Below are positions 9,241 through 17,225 of a stretch of 64,000 bases of DNA, piece by piece. The position numbers and the translations under genes are program-made. The DNA comes from Mycolicibacterium peregrinum. GTDB lineage: Bacteria > Actinomycetota > Actinomycetes > Mycobacteriales > Mycobacteriaceae. The notes beneath the pieces are model-generated. The model was not told the origin of the DNA. It searched no databases and saw nothing but the letters and a program-made list of their open reading frames with translations. The first letter of the stretch is position 1. Each line of letters begins with the position of its first letter. Location of the stretch: the NCBI RefSeq assembly GCF_001665785.1, contig NZ_LZSO01000031.1, positions 186,001 through 250,000 of the forward strand, read 5' to 3'.

Positions 9241-10008
9241 TCAGCCCGCCTGGCGCTGGAGTGTGACCGAGGCGGTGTTGGCATCGGCGTGGGTGGCGAT
9301 GCCGCTGCCCTTCGCCGTGACGGCCAGCGCCGTGCGGTCTCCGCGGAACAGGTCGCGGGAGAACTCGCACGGGGAACCGTTCTGGTCGTAGGTGATCCGC
9401 GTGATCAACAGCAGTGCCGCCTTGGGCTTGATGCCGAGCAGAGTGGCTTCATTGCTGGTGGCGTTGACTGCCTCGATCCGCTCGTCGGCCCGGCCGGTGA
9501 CCAAACCGTATCGGGACTGCAGGATTTCGTAGAGTGACCCACCCAACTGCTGGTCGAGCAGGCCGGGGAAGGCGTCTGCGGGGAACTGGGCGTGTTCGAG
9601 CGAGATGGGCGAGCCGTCGGCCAGGCGGACGCGCTGGATCTCGGTGACGTAATCGCCTGCGCCCAGACGCAGCGCGCTCCGGGTGGCGTCGTCGGGGATG
9701 GTGATGCGCGTCGAGAGCACCCGGGTGCCGGCGACATACCCCTGGTTGGCCAGGAAGGCGGGCACACCGACCACATCGGAGAGGTGCCGCTCCACCTGAC
9801 CGTGGCTGATGAAGATGCCGCCGGCCCGGCCGATCACCCGGTGCACCATCCCGGCTTCCTCCAGCGCGGCCAGCACCTGGCGCAGGCTGGAGCGACTGGT
9901 GCCGTAGCGTTCGGCCAGGTCGCGTTCGCTGCCGAGTTTGGCGCCGGGGGTGCCCGCGTTGATGTCGGCGACGATGTGCCTGCGCAACTCTTCGCTGTGA
10001 ACTGCCAC
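9241..10008 (-). CDS. GntR/HutC-family transcriptional regulator of the microcompartment locus
   Basis: 255-aa regulator: an N-terminal winged helix (GSERDLAERYGTSRSSLRQVLAALEEAGMVHRV, residues ~20-55) followed by a UTRA effector-binding domain to the end (SLYEILQSRYGLVTGR...EFSRDLFRGDRTAL). GTG 10008 is chosen because it gives the normal HutC-type length; the frame stays open upstream into the dehydrogenase gene but reads as shadow. It is the last gene of the shell operon, and an inverted repeat sits 20 nt before its start. It probably senses an amino-alcohol-type ligand and controls the locus (inference from position). Confidence 0.85.
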   Translation of the reverse strand: MAVHSEELRRHIVADINAGTPGAKLGSERDLAERYGTSRSSLRQVLAALEEAGMVHRVIGRAGGIFISHGQVERHLSDVVGVPAFLANQGYVAGTRVLSTRITIPDDATRSALRLGAGDYVTEIQRVRLADGSPISLEHAQFPADAFPGLLDQQLGGSLYEILQSRYGLVTGRADERIEAVNATSNEATLLGIKPKAALLLITRITYDQNGSPCEFSRDLFRGDRTALAVTAKGSGIATHADANTASVTLQRQAG

Positions 10009-10027
10009 CCCGGCCCCCTGCCCGTGT

Positions 10028-10042
10028 ATTGGTCCAGCCAAT
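10028..10042. promoter_or_regulatory. Inverted repeat ATTGG-N5-CCAAT, probable GntR operator (autoregulatory)
   Basis: ATTGGTCCAGCCAAT is a perfect 5-bp-arm inverted repeat in the short gap between the dehydrogenase and the GntR gene. Almost the same sequence occurs at 17141-17155 in the divergent promoter at the other end of the operon. Its TGGTC-type half-site is similar to operators of HutC-subfamily regulators such as DasR. Confidence 0.6.
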
Positions 10043-10057
10043 TCTATCCAGGTTGAA

Positions 10058-10837
10058 CTAGAGTTCAGCGATCGCCATGTGAGATTCGGGAAGAATCTGT
10101 CCGCCGTCGACGACCAGCGACTGTCCGGTGACGTACGCGGCTTCGTCCGTGGCGAAGAACAGCGCCGCGTTACCGATGTCAGCGACCGATCCGAGTCGGC
10201 CGGCAGGCACCGCCGAGGCCATTTGGTCCATGTAGTTCTGGCCCATTTCGACAAGGCCCTCGGTGATGATGTTGCCGGGCAGCACGGCGTTGATGGTGAT
10301 CTTCTTCGGGGCCAGCTCCATCGCGGCGGTGCGCAGGAAGCCCAGCTGGGCGGCCTTGGACGCGCCGTAGTGCGACCAGCCGGGGTAACCGGTGATCGGG
10401 CCCGTGATCGACGACGTGATGACGACGCGTCCGTGGCCACTGGCGGTCAGCGCCGCGAGTGCGGCCTGCACGATGTACACGGTGCCCTTGAAGTTCACCG
10501 CAAGGACCTGGTCGATGTCGTCGGGGGTGAGATCCTCCAGGCGCCCGGACGGGAAGATGCCGGCATTGGCGCAGACGATGTCCAGCCCGCCGTGCCGCTC
10601 GACGGCCGCGCTGACCACCTGCCGAGCGTCTTCGGGGCTGGTCACATCCGCGCGAAGGGCGCTGACCCGCCCCGGGGCGTCGGTGAGCGCGGCGACGGCC
10701 TCGTCGAGGTCAGCCTGGTTGCGTCCGGTGATGAGGACGTCCACGCCGGCGTTGGCGAAGGTCTGGGCGATGCCGCGGCCGATGCCCTTGCTGCCGCCGG
10801 TGACGATGGCCGAGCGGCCCTGAAGCGATGCGAACAT
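10058..10837 (-). CDS. Short-chain dehydrogenase, (S)-1-amino-2-propanol dehydrogenase of the RMM microcompartment
   Basis: 259-aa SDR. Cofactor loop TGGSKGIGRGIA (residues 13-24), NAG at 91-93, catalytic Ser142/143, Tyr157 and Lys161 in YGASK. The M. smegmatis RMM locus encodes a characterised amino-alcohol dehydrogenase of this family interconverting aminoacetone and 1-amino-2-propanol, and position and neighbours here match. Good ribosome site (AAGGAA 8 nt before ATG). No obvious encapsulation helix at either end. Lies 19 nt downstream of the kinase gene on the minus strand. Confidence 0.85.
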   Translation of the reverse strand: MFASLQGRSAIVTGGSKGIGRGIAQTFANAGVDVLITGRNQADLDEAVAALTDAPGRVSALRADVTSPEDARQVVSAAVERHGGLDIVCANAGIFPSGRLEDLTPDDIDQVLAVNFKGTVYIVQAALAALTASGHGRVVITSSITGPITGYPGWSHYGASKAAQLGFLRTAAMELAPKKITINAVLPGNIITEGLVEMGQNYMDQMASAVPAGRLGSVADIGNAALFFATDEAAYVTGQSLVVDGGQILPESHMAIAEL

Positions 10838-10856
10838 TGTTGGGTTCCTTTGAGAG

Positions 10857-11879
10857 TCAGGTCAGGGTGAGTCCGTTGGAGCGCAGGTAGCGCTCGGCGA
10901 GTTCACAGCTACCCGCGGCGTAACTGATGGCCTTGGTGGCCGATTCCCTGGAGTGGCTGTGGCTGCCCATCCAGGCCAGCAGAAGCAGCCTGCGCAGCAG
11001 CACGAACGACGCCAGCATGTCCTCGTCCGAGGTGGGCAGGTCGCGTCGCGTGCGGTAGCCGCGCACCCAGGCGTCCTGCCATTCCGGCAGTGCCGGATCA
11101 TCTTCGATGAACGACACCGCGGTGCCGAAATCATAGAAATACCAGCCGAATCCGCAGTCATCGAAGTCGATGACCGTGATCTTGGCAGTTCCCGCCGGGT
11201 TGGGGTCGACCAGCAGATTGGCCAGCCGCAGGTCAGCGTGGATCAGACCGTAGACATCGGGGCCGGTGCCGTAGGCGTGCAGCCGATCGTGCAGCAGCGC
11301 CTGGGCGCGCTCCAGCACCTGCTGCTCGGCCGTGCCGACGCCTTCGGCATCGTGCCAGCGGCCCCAGCGCGGTTTCGCGCCGAGGCTGTGCTCCCAGTCC
11401 CAGGAGAACCGGCCGAACCCGGCCGGACGCTCCCACCGCTGCGAATGGTCGTGCAGCGCAGCGGTGATCCGGCCCAGCGTATGGAAATCATCGAGGGTCA
11501 GCGTGCCCTCGTCGGGTTCGGCCCCGGCGACCATGCCGAAATGCACGACATGCCGAGGAGTCCCGGTACCGCCGATGGTGGCCGAACTGTCGGCTCCGCC
11601 GACGGTCACCACCCGGCAGCCGTCGCGGGCCGGCAGCACGGTGGGCACCGTGACGTCGCTGTCGGTCCGCAACGCCTGCAGCCAGTCCAGTTCCGACTCG
11701 ATCTCGTGGGGCTGGTGATAATCCTGCCGGTGCACCCGCAGGATGGATTGGGTGCCGGCGTCCTCGACGAGATAAGTGGCGTTCTCGGACAGGTTGAGCA
11801 ACCGCAGTGTTGCGTCCGCCCCGATGTCGTACTGGCGCAGCGCCAGTTGGGCGACATCGATCTCGTCGGTGATGACCAT
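10857..11879 (-). CDS. Aminoglycoside-phosphotransferase-like kinase, 1-amino-2-propanol kinase
   Basis: 340-aa APH/choline-kinase-fold protein. The Brenner motif is HADLRLAN (H214, D216, N221) and the metal-binding DFDDCG motif starts at D238. In the RMM pathway the kinase makes 1-amino-2-propanol phosphate from ATP, the substrate for the PLP phospho-lyase. ATG 11879 overlaps the stop of the upstream shell gene (TGATG), so translation is coupled. Family assignment is firm; the specific substrate is transferred from the M. smegmatis locus. Confidence 0.85.
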   Translation of the reverse strand: MVITDEIDVAQLALRQYDIGADATLRLLNLSENATYLVEDAGTQSILRVHRQDYHQPHEIESELDWLQALRTDSDVTVPTVLPARDGCRVVTVGGADSSATIGGTGTPRHVVHFGMVAGAEPDEGTLTLDDFHTLGRITAALHDHSQRWERPAGFGRFSWDWEHSLGAKPRWGRWHDAEGVGTAEQQVLERAQALLHDRLHAYGTGPDVYGLIHADLRLANLLVDPNPAGTAKITVIDFDDCGFGWYFYDFGTAVSFIEDDPALPEWQDAWVRGYRTRRDLPTSDEDMLASFVLLRRLLLLAWMGSHSHSRESATKAISYAAGSCELAERYLRSNGLTLT

Positions 11880-12541
11880 CAGTGATCCCGTCCTTCAATA
11901 CCATCTAGTACCGCAGTGATCCGATCCCGCGCCACGGTTACGTCAGCGGTACTCCCGCCGATGTAGAGCCTTCCAGCAGCGCCGATCATCTGCACGTCGA
12001 CCACAGTAAGCCCGGGTGCGGCGCGCTCCGCCTCATTCGCCGCGACCGCCGCGAACAGCGCCGGGGTCATCTCGTACACCAGCAGCGACTGCCCGGGCAG
12101 GATCATCGACGCCTGCCGGTTGCGGTTGAGGATCACCGCGTGCTGATCGGTGATGTTCTCGATGATGTCGTGGTAGAGGACCCGCGGCCGCAACTGATCG
12201 GATGCCTTGTTGCCGGTGCCGGCCAGGATCGCCTCGCCGGCACGCCGGACATCGTCCAGGTTGGCCGAGTGGATCTCCAGGACTCCGAATTGGCGTTCCA
12301 CGTAAAGGATTCCGGGCTGTATGCCGGGGACCTCACGCAGGGCCAGATCGATCACCCGCTCGATGGCCAGGGCGGGGGAAACCTCGACGATGAGCGCATG
12401 CTCACCCTCGTACGGCGGGTATCCCCTGGCCCGGGTCGGCGTTCCGAGGTACGCAGCGAACTGGCGCTGCAGGTCCTCCACCAACAGGTAGACGCGGATC
12501 TGGGTGCGAATCCGCGTGCTCTCCTCCGCTTTGGTAGGCAT
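11879..12541 (-). CDS. Microcompartment shell protein, tandem-domain BMC-T (first copy)
   Basis: 220-aa shell protein long enough for two fused BMC domains (a single one is ~90 aa). Domain 1 ends around PGILYVERQFGVLEIHSANLDDVRRAG; domain 2 carries MILPGQSLLVYEMTPA and VVDVQMIGAAGRLYIGG. It is clearly paralogous to the 201-aa protein at 13607-14212: both have ERQFG, DQHA-NRN and MIGA-GR-Y. Trimers of such proteins form pseudohexameric shell tiles, some with gated pores. Start ATG 12541, 2 nt after the BMC-H stop. Confidence 0.88.
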   Translation of the reverse strand: MPTKAEESTRIRTQIRVYLLVEDLQRQFAAYLGTPTRARGYPPYEGEHALIVEVSPALAIERVIDLALREVPGIQPGILYVERQFGVLEIHSANLDDVRRAGEAILAGTGNKASDQLRPRVLYHDIIENITDQHAVILNRNRQASMILPGQSLLVYEMTPALFAAVAANEAERAAPGLTVVDVQMIGAAGRLYIGGSTADVTVARDRITAVLDGIEGRDH

Positions 12542-12543
12542 GA

Positions 12544-12825
12544 CTACTTGCTGGCGACCGAGAAGTGTGCGCCGAGCTCGTTGTGCGGACGCGGGATGAC
12601 GTGCACGCTGACCAGTTCGCCCACCTGCGAGGCAGTCTCGGCGCCGGCCTCGGTCGCGGCCTTGACCGCACCCACCTCACCGGTGACGATCACGGCGACC
12701 AGGCCGTCGCCGACCTGCTGGCGATCGGTGATGGTGACGTTGGCGGCCTTGACCATGGCGTCGGCAGCGGCCAGCGCAGCCACGTAGCCCTTGGTCTCGA
12801 TCAGTCCGATTGCGTTGCTGGACAT
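12544..12825 (-). CDS. Microcompartment shell protein, hexameric BMC-H
   Basis: 93-aa canonical BMC-H: opens with SSNAIGLIETKGYVAALAAADAM, has the VGDGLVAVIVTGEVGAVKAATEAG strand-helix unit and ends with the VHVIPRPHNEL motif. It tiles the facets of the compartment. The ribosome site AAGGAG lies 7 nt before the ATG and is the strongest in this operon, which fits the most abundant shell part (inference). Only one BMC-H gene is present in the locus. Confidence 0.93.
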   Translation of the reverse strand: MSSNAIGLIETKGYVAALAAADAMVKAANVTITDRQQVGDGLVAVIVTGEVGAVKAATEAGAETASQVGELVSVHVIPRPHNELGAHFSVASK

Positions 12826-12837
12826 AGGTGTTTCTCC

Positions 12838-13101
12838 TTATTTCTTGGGGTTGGTGTCGGGTTTTGCGTCGATGGATCCGATGATGAGTGCGTCAACCGG
12901 CGGTGGGGTGCCGGTGAACCAGCCCGAGGCCACGGAGCCCTGGGCCACGAGGACCCGTTCGCCCACTCCGCTGCCGAGGACGTCGAAGGCGATCAGCTTC
13001 GACCCGGTGCCGTCGATCTCGACCTCGAGGAACGCGCCGGGCGGGATGCCATCGATCCGACGGGTCGACCACACGTTGCCGGTGACAACCGCTGAGATCA
13101 T
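12838..13101 (-). CDS. Microcompartment vertex protein, BMC-P (EutN/CcmL family)
   Basis: 87-aa EutN/CcmL-family protein that forms the pentamers closing the shell vertices. Family features seen: start MISAVVTGNVWSTRR, middle LIAFDVLGSGVGERVLVAQGS, and PVDALIIGSID near the end. Starts inside the last codons of the upstream 170-aa gene (4-nt overlap) and is followed by BMC-H after a 12-nt gap. Confidence 0.92.
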   Translation of the reverse strand: MISAVVTGNVWSTRRIDGIPPGAFLEVEIDGTGSKLIAFDVLGSGVGERVLVAQGSVASGWFTGTPPPVDALIIGSIDAKPDTNPKK

Positions 13102-13610
13102 TTGCGCTCCTTCTCAATCGTGATGCCCAGGGTGCGGGCCTTCTCCCGGGCCAGCGGGGTGAGCACCGCCTTGCGGCCGAGCACGAGCGTGCCGCCGGCC
13201 ATGTCGGCGATATGCCGTTCGGTCACCGCGCCGGTTTCGATGCGGTGAATGGCACCACCGCCTGACGACCGGGTCGACCCCGCCAGCCGGAAGCTGAGCC
13301 GGCCCGCTTTGAGGTCGGCCCTAGTCTTCGGGCTTTCGAAGAGCCGCAACAGCTTCCGGACGAAACTGTCGAGGTCTCGGTCGTTGCTCAACTGCACGGT
13401 CTCGGTGCGGTTCTTGCCGTCGACAGCGCGGGGCCCGGTGGGGTCCACACCGAACTGGTCGGCGACCGTCGGCGGTGCCGGTGGAGCCGGGGCCGGTGGT
13501 GGGGGGACAGCCACCGGCCCCGGAGTCTTGGTGGCGGCTCCGACATCCCGGACCGCCTCACGCACCACGTCGCGCACGAGGGCGCGCAGTTCGTCCCGGT
13601 TGATGCTCAC
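13098..13610 (-). CDS. Microcompartment lumen-associated protein of unknown function
   Basis: 170-aa protein with three parts. Residues ~4-24 (NRDELRALVRDVVREAVRDV) form an amphipathic helix of the encapsulation-peptide type. Residues ~25-50 are a Pro/Ala-rich linker. The C-terminal ~105 residues form a basic domain whose last part, KAVLTPLAREKARTLGITIE, resembles short stretches seen in other compartment-associated proteins. It sits where M. smegmatis carries MSMEG_0274. The layout (helix, linker, domain) argues for a protein carried inside the shell or joining cargo to it. No catalytic motif recognised. Confidence 0.75.
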   Translation of the reverse strand: MSINRDELRALVRDVVREAVRDVGAATKTPGPVAVPPPPAPAPPAPPTVADQFGVDPTGPRAVDGKNRTETVQLSNDRDLDSFVRKLLRLFESPKTRADLKAGRLSFRLAGSTRSSGGGAIHRIETGAVTERHIADMAGGTLVLGRKAVLTPLAREKARTLGITIEKERK

Positions 13611-14212
13611 GCGGTGGCCCTCGCCAGTGCGTCCTGGGCTGCCTCGGCCGCCGTACGCACGTCGGCTTCGGTACCGGACAGGTAGACGCGGCCCGTGGCG
13701 CCGATCATCCGGAAATCGACCACCTTGATGTCCGCGGCTTTCTCGGCCTCGTTGGTGGCCAGGATGGCGTAGGACGCCGGGGCCACCTCGAGCACGAACA
13801 GCGATTCACCCGGCAGCACCATCGAACCGATCTTGTTGCGGTTGATCAGGAATGCGTGCTGGTGGTCGACGCTGGAGATGATGCGTGAGGCCAGCACGTT
13901 CGGCCGCACGGCGCTTCCGGTATGACCACCGAGCTCATCCAGCGCGGCGTCGGCGGCAGCCTTGACCGCTCCGGTCTCACCGTGGAACTCCAGGTAGCCG
14001 AATTGCCGCTCTACCACCAGGATTCCAGCCTTGACCTCGGCATGCTTGAGCGCGACATCGGTGACGCCCTCGATGTCGAGGCCGGGTGCCACCTCGATGA
14101 TCTGGGCGGCCTGGTTGGCACGGGGAAGAGCACCTTTGATCCAGGTGCCCAGATACGACATGGTCTGCGGTTGCAGCCGGTCGATGAAGATGAAGGAACG
14201 AAGTTCAGCCAC
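13607..14212 (-). CDS. Microcompartment shell protein, tandem-domain BMC-T (second copy)
   Basis: 201-aa two-domain BMC protein. Domain 1 includes IIEVAPGLDIEGVTDVALKHAEVKAG and VERQFGYLEFHGETGAVKAA. Domain 2 includes SMVLPGESLFVLEVAPASYAI and VVDFRMIGATGRVYLSG. With the first BMC-T, the BMC-H and the BMC-P it gives the four-gene shell set reported for the mycobacterial RMM compartment. Overlaps the downstream 170-aa gene by 4 nt and lies 4 nt after the aldehyde dehydrogenase stop. Confidence 0.88.
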   Translation of the reverse strand: MAELRSFIFIDRLQPQTMSYLGTWIKGALPRANQAAQIIEVAPGLDIEGVTDVALKHAEVKAGILVVERQFGYLEFHGETGAVKAAADAALDELGGHTGSAVRPNVLASRIISSVDHQHAFLINRNKIGSMVLPGESLFVLEVAPASYAILATNEAEKAADIKVVDFRMIGATGRVYLSGTEADVRTAAEAAQDALARATA

Positions 14213-14216
14213 AGCC

Positions 14217-15764
14217 CTACCTCTTGATCAGTTGTGCGAGTTCTTCGGCGACCAGCGCACGCAGTTCGGCCCGCAGTGCGTCCAGTCCGAGATCCGACGA
14301 CCGGTTGGCAGTCGGGTACGGCCGGCTGGGCGTGACAGGCGCACCGTGACGGTCATTGGAGGCGCGCGGATACTCCGGCACCGGTCCGGCCGGTGAGTGC
14401 CACGGATGGATACCCGCGAAATTGCCCATGGGCACAGCGGAATCGCTGTTGTAGGCGATGCGGGCCCAGTTGATCAGGTTCTGCGGTTGCAGGTTCTCCC
14501 CGATCGAGCTGCGCCCGACGAACCCGGTGCCGATGGTCATCGACGGCGCCAGGTTGGTGTCCAGCCCGGAACTGCCGGTGCTGTTGCCCACGTTGACCGA
14601 CACCCGCAGCACCGGTACCTGAGCGGCGAAATCGGTGATCACCGGGGGATTCTCGCTGTGGATCGCCGCCGAGTGACCGGCCCCGCCGATCCGCACCACC
14701 GCCCGGGCGGCGCGGATACCACGCGCGGCGTCGGCCGCGGTGGTCATGCCGAGCACCGGGGACAGCTTCTCGTGGGCCAGCATCTCCTCGGAGATCACGT
14801 CGTTGAACGGCGCGATCAGCACCCGGGTCTTGGCGGTGACCCGCAGCCCGGCCTGCCCCGCGATCCAGGCGGCATCGCGGCCCACCACGTCGGTGTTGAG
14901 GTGCCCGTCGGTGAACATGTAGGCCCGCAGGCGCCGTGCGCCGTCCTCATCGAGGATGTGCGCGCCGGCGCGGGTCAGTGCACCGTTGAGCTTGCTCGCG
15001 ATCGCGTCCTCGGCGATCAGGACGGATTCGTTGGTGCACAGCACCGAATTGTCGAACGCCTTGCTGTCCACGATGCGCTTGGCCGCGGCGTTGATGTCCG
15101 CGCTGGCTTCGACGAACACTGGGACATTGCCCGGCCCGACACCGAGTGCGGGGTTGCCGGACGAGTACGCCGCACGAACGACGCCGGTGCCCCCGGTCGC
15201 CACGATGACATCGGTGCGCTCGTCGGCCATCAGCGCCTGTACCAGCGGGATGGACGGTTCCTCGACCACCTGGACGATGCCGTCGGGGGCGCCGGCCGCC
15301 ACCGCGGCCTCGGCAAGCAGCCGGGCCGCATCGGCCGAGCATTGCTTGGCCCGCGGGTGCGGGGCGACGACGACGGCGTTGCGGGTCATCAGGGCCAGGA
15401 TCACCTTGAAGTACACCGTGGCAACGGGATTGGTGGTCGGCGTCAACGCCAGCACCACGCCCGCGGGCCGGGGCAGCTCGATGATCTTGCGGGCCTCGTC
15501 GACGCGCGGCGATACATAGTCCTCGCCTCGGTAGTAGTCGACGATCCCGCGTGAGCAGGCCCGGTTCTTGGTGACCTTGTCGGCCACCACGCCCATCCCG
15601 GTCTCGGCCACGGCCTCGGCGGCGAACCGTTCGGCTGCCGCGTAGGCGGCGTCGGCCACCGCGTTGACGATGTTGTTCACCGCCGCCGCGTCGTAGTCGG
15701 CGTACGCTGCCGCGGCCCAACCGGCCCGTTCCAGCATGTGGCCGGCCTGTGCGGTACTGGTCAT
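14217..15764 (-). CDS. Microcompartment aldehyde dehydrogenase with C-terminal encapsulation helix
   Basis: 515-aa aldehyde dehydrogenase related to the CoA-acylating EutE/PduP group. Cofactor segment LALTPTTNPVATVYFK (residues ~105-120), GGTGVVRAAYSSGNPALGVGPGN, and catalytic Cys243 in DNSVLCTNES. The catalytic body ends near residue 450; a Pro/Arg/Ser-rich linker then leads to a terminal amphipathic helix DALRAELRALVAEELAQLIK, a classic encapsulation peptide placed at the C-terminus. It would oxidise the propionaldehyde released by the phospho-lyase inside the shell. Overlaps the aminotransferase-family gene by 4 nt. Confidence 0.88.
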   Translation of the reverse strand: MTSTAQAGHMLERAGWAAAAYADYDAAAVNNIVNAVADAAYAAAERFAAEAVAETGMGVVADKVTKNRACSRGIVDYYRGEDYVSPRVDEARKIIELPRPAGVVLALTPTTNPVATVYFKVILALMTRNAVVVAPHPRAKQCSADAARLLAEAAVAAGAPDGIVQVVEEPSIPLVQALMADERTDVIVATGGTGVVRAAYSSGNPALGVGPGNVPVFVEASADINAAAKRIVDSKAFDNSVLCTNESVLIAEDAIASKLNGALTRAGAHILDEDGARRLRAYMFTDGHLNTDVVGRDAAWIAGQAGLRVTAKTRVLIAPFNDVISEEMLAHEKLSPVLGMTTAADAARGIRAARAVVRIGGAGHSAAIHSENPPVITDFAAQVPVLRVSVNVGNSTGSSGLDTNLAPSMTIGTGFVGRSSIGENLQPQNLINWARIAYNSDSAVPMGNFAGIHPWHSPAGPVPEYPRASNDRHGAPVTPSRPYPTANRSSDLGLDALRAELRALVAEELAQLIKR

Positions 15765-17041
15765 GATGCTTTACGTCCTCTCACGACGGTCTCGGCCCTG
15801 GCCACCGCGACGGCGAGGCGGTCCAGGACGTCCTCGCAGAGTTCGCGCGAGAGCAGGAGACCCGGTTTGAACTGCAGGACACGGGGATCCAGCGTCGAGA
15901 AGATCGCCCACACTCCGTTCTCGTAGAGTTCGCGCATCACGAATTTGGCGCCTTCGGGATGGTCGAACTCCAGACCGATCACCACACCGTTCTGTCGAAT
16001 GCCGACGAACCAGTCCGGATGGTCGGCCTGGATGCGCTGCAGCCCGTGGTCGAAGATGTCGGCGATGTAGTGCACCATTGAGCGCACTTCAGGGCGGGTA
16101 GAGATCTCGAGCGTCTTGAGCGCGGCGACGCAGCCCAGCTCGGCGCCGCCGAAGGTGGAGATGTGGCCGAAGCCGTCCTCATCGAGCCACTTCGCGGCGC
16201 GATCGCTGAGCAGGGCCGCGGTGATCGGGTACATGCCACCGGACAGGCCCTTGCCGGTCACCAGGATGTCGGGCTCGATGCCGTGCTTGGTGATGCACCA
16301 CAGCTCACCGGTGCGCATGAGGCCGGTCTGCACCTCATCGGCGATGTACAGGGTGCCGTGCTTCTCGGTGATGGCCTTGACGGCTTCCAGGTAACCCGGT
16401 GCGGGAAGCGGGAATCCGTAGGTGGCCGGGATGGTCTCCATGATCACCGCGGCGACATCGCCGGGGGCCAGCACCCGTTCCATCGCCTCGATGTCGTTGA
16501 ACGGCACCTGGAGGAACTCCTCGGGCTGGTCGGCCAGGAAGAACTTGGCGAACCGGTCGTCGCCGGTGGCCACGGCCAGGCCGGTGTGGCCGTGGTAGGC
16601 CTTGACGATCGAGACGATCTTGCGGCGTTTGGTGGCGTGCCGGGCGCTCTTGAGCGCGATGTCGATCGCCTCACCGCCTCCGGACCCGTACGCCACCTTC
16701 GTGATCGACGCCGGTGCGGTCTCGACCAGGCGCTGTGCCAGGGCGGTGCGGGCCACCGACGGGAAGTGGTGGTTGCCGACGTCGAAATGCTCCATGCCCT
16801 CGGTGATCGCCTGCATCACTTCGGGATTGCGGTGCCCGAGGTTGTAGGTGCCACCGTTGAGGTGCAGATCGATCAGGCGGCGGCCGCCCATATCCCACAG
16901 GAAATATCCCTCGCGGCGGTCGATCACCAGATCGACACCGGTATCAGTCCAGAACTGTGTCTTGTCTGGATTCCAGAACGTCTTCGCCTTATCCAGCACT
17001 TCGGCTTTGGATTCGAACGTGAACGTGCCGTAGTCGTACAT
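15761..17041 (-). CDS. Class III aminotransferase-family PLP enzyme, amino-alcohol-phosphate phospho-lyase
   Basis: 426-aa fold-type I PLP enzyme. PLP Asp235 (IADEVQTGLMRTGE) and Schiff-base Lys264 (VTGKGLSGGMYPI) are present, as are GSGGGEAIDIALK and AYHGHTGL. Class III family members include phospho-lyases that eliminate phosphate and ammonia from amino-alcohol phosphates, and in the RMM pathway this enzyme turns 1-amino-2-propanol phosphate into propionaldehyde. First gene of the minus-strand shell operon. The role is inferred from the kinase, dehydrogenase and shell genes around it; a true transaminase cannot be excluded from sequence alone. Confidence 0.85.
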   Translation of the reverse strand: MYDYGTFTFESKAEVLDKAKTFWNPDKTQFWTDTGVDLVIDRREGYFLWDMGGRRLIDLHLNGGTYNLGHRNPEVMQAITEGMEHFDVGNHHFPSVARTALAQRLVETAPASITKVAYGSGGGEAIDIALKSARHATKRRKIVSIVKAYHGHTGLAVATGDDRFAKFFLADQPEEFLQVPFNDIEAMERVLAPGDVAAVIMETIPATYGFPLPAPGYLEAVKAITEKHGTLYIADEVQTGLMRTGELWCITKHGIEPDILVTGKGLSGGMYPITAALLSDRAAKWLDEDGFGHISTFGGAELGCVAALKTLEISTRPEVRSMVHYIADIFDHGLQRIQADHPDWFVGIRQNGVVIGLEFDHPEGAKFVMRELYENGVWAIFSTLDPRVLQFKPGLLLSRELCEDVLDRLAVAVARAETVVRGRKAS

Positions 17042-17082
17042 GCGGCTCCCTCTTCAGCTATGCGGTAGCTGTGATGGCCCTC

Positions 17083-17112
17083 ACCGTAAACGGTCGCAAC
17101 CATTTATGTCAA
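17083..17112 (-). promoter_or_regulatory. Probable promoter of the microcompartment operon
   Basis: On the minus strand a perfect -35 TTGACA (17112-17107) is followed after 18 nt by TACGGT (17088-17083), which fits the mycobacterial TANNNT -10. The expected start near 17076 gives a leader of about 35 nt before the ATG at 17041. Confidence 0.5.
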
Positions 17113-17140
17113 TGGTTGCTGATAACGCTTGCCAAGCGGT

Positions 17141-17155
17141 TTTGGTCGTGCCAAT
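17141..17155. promoter_or_regulatory. Inverted repeat TTTGG-N5-CCAAT, probable GntR operator
   Basis: TTTGGTCGTGCCAAT shares 12 of 15 bases, the same spacing and the same TTGGTC/GCCAA arms with the element at 10028-10042. It lies between the divergent phospho-lyase and permease genes, so one bound regulator could affect both. It would overlap a possible permease promoter (TTGCCA at 17129, weak -10 around 17152). Confidence 0.6.
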
Positions 17156-17172
17156 ATGCCTTAGGTTCGCAC

Positions 17173-17188
17173 TGTGGCCCAGGCCACA
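17173..17188. promoter_or_regulatory. Perfect inverted repeat TGTGGCC-CA-GGCCACA in the permease leader
   Basis: Seven-bp perfect arms with a 2-nt centre, 38 nt before the permease start. It could be a second regulator site or a short RNA hairpin; no matching copy was noticed elsewhere. Confidence 0.35.
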
Positions 17189-17225
17189 TCGAGCACCCAC
17201 TGTTACCTGGAAGGTATTCCGCTAG

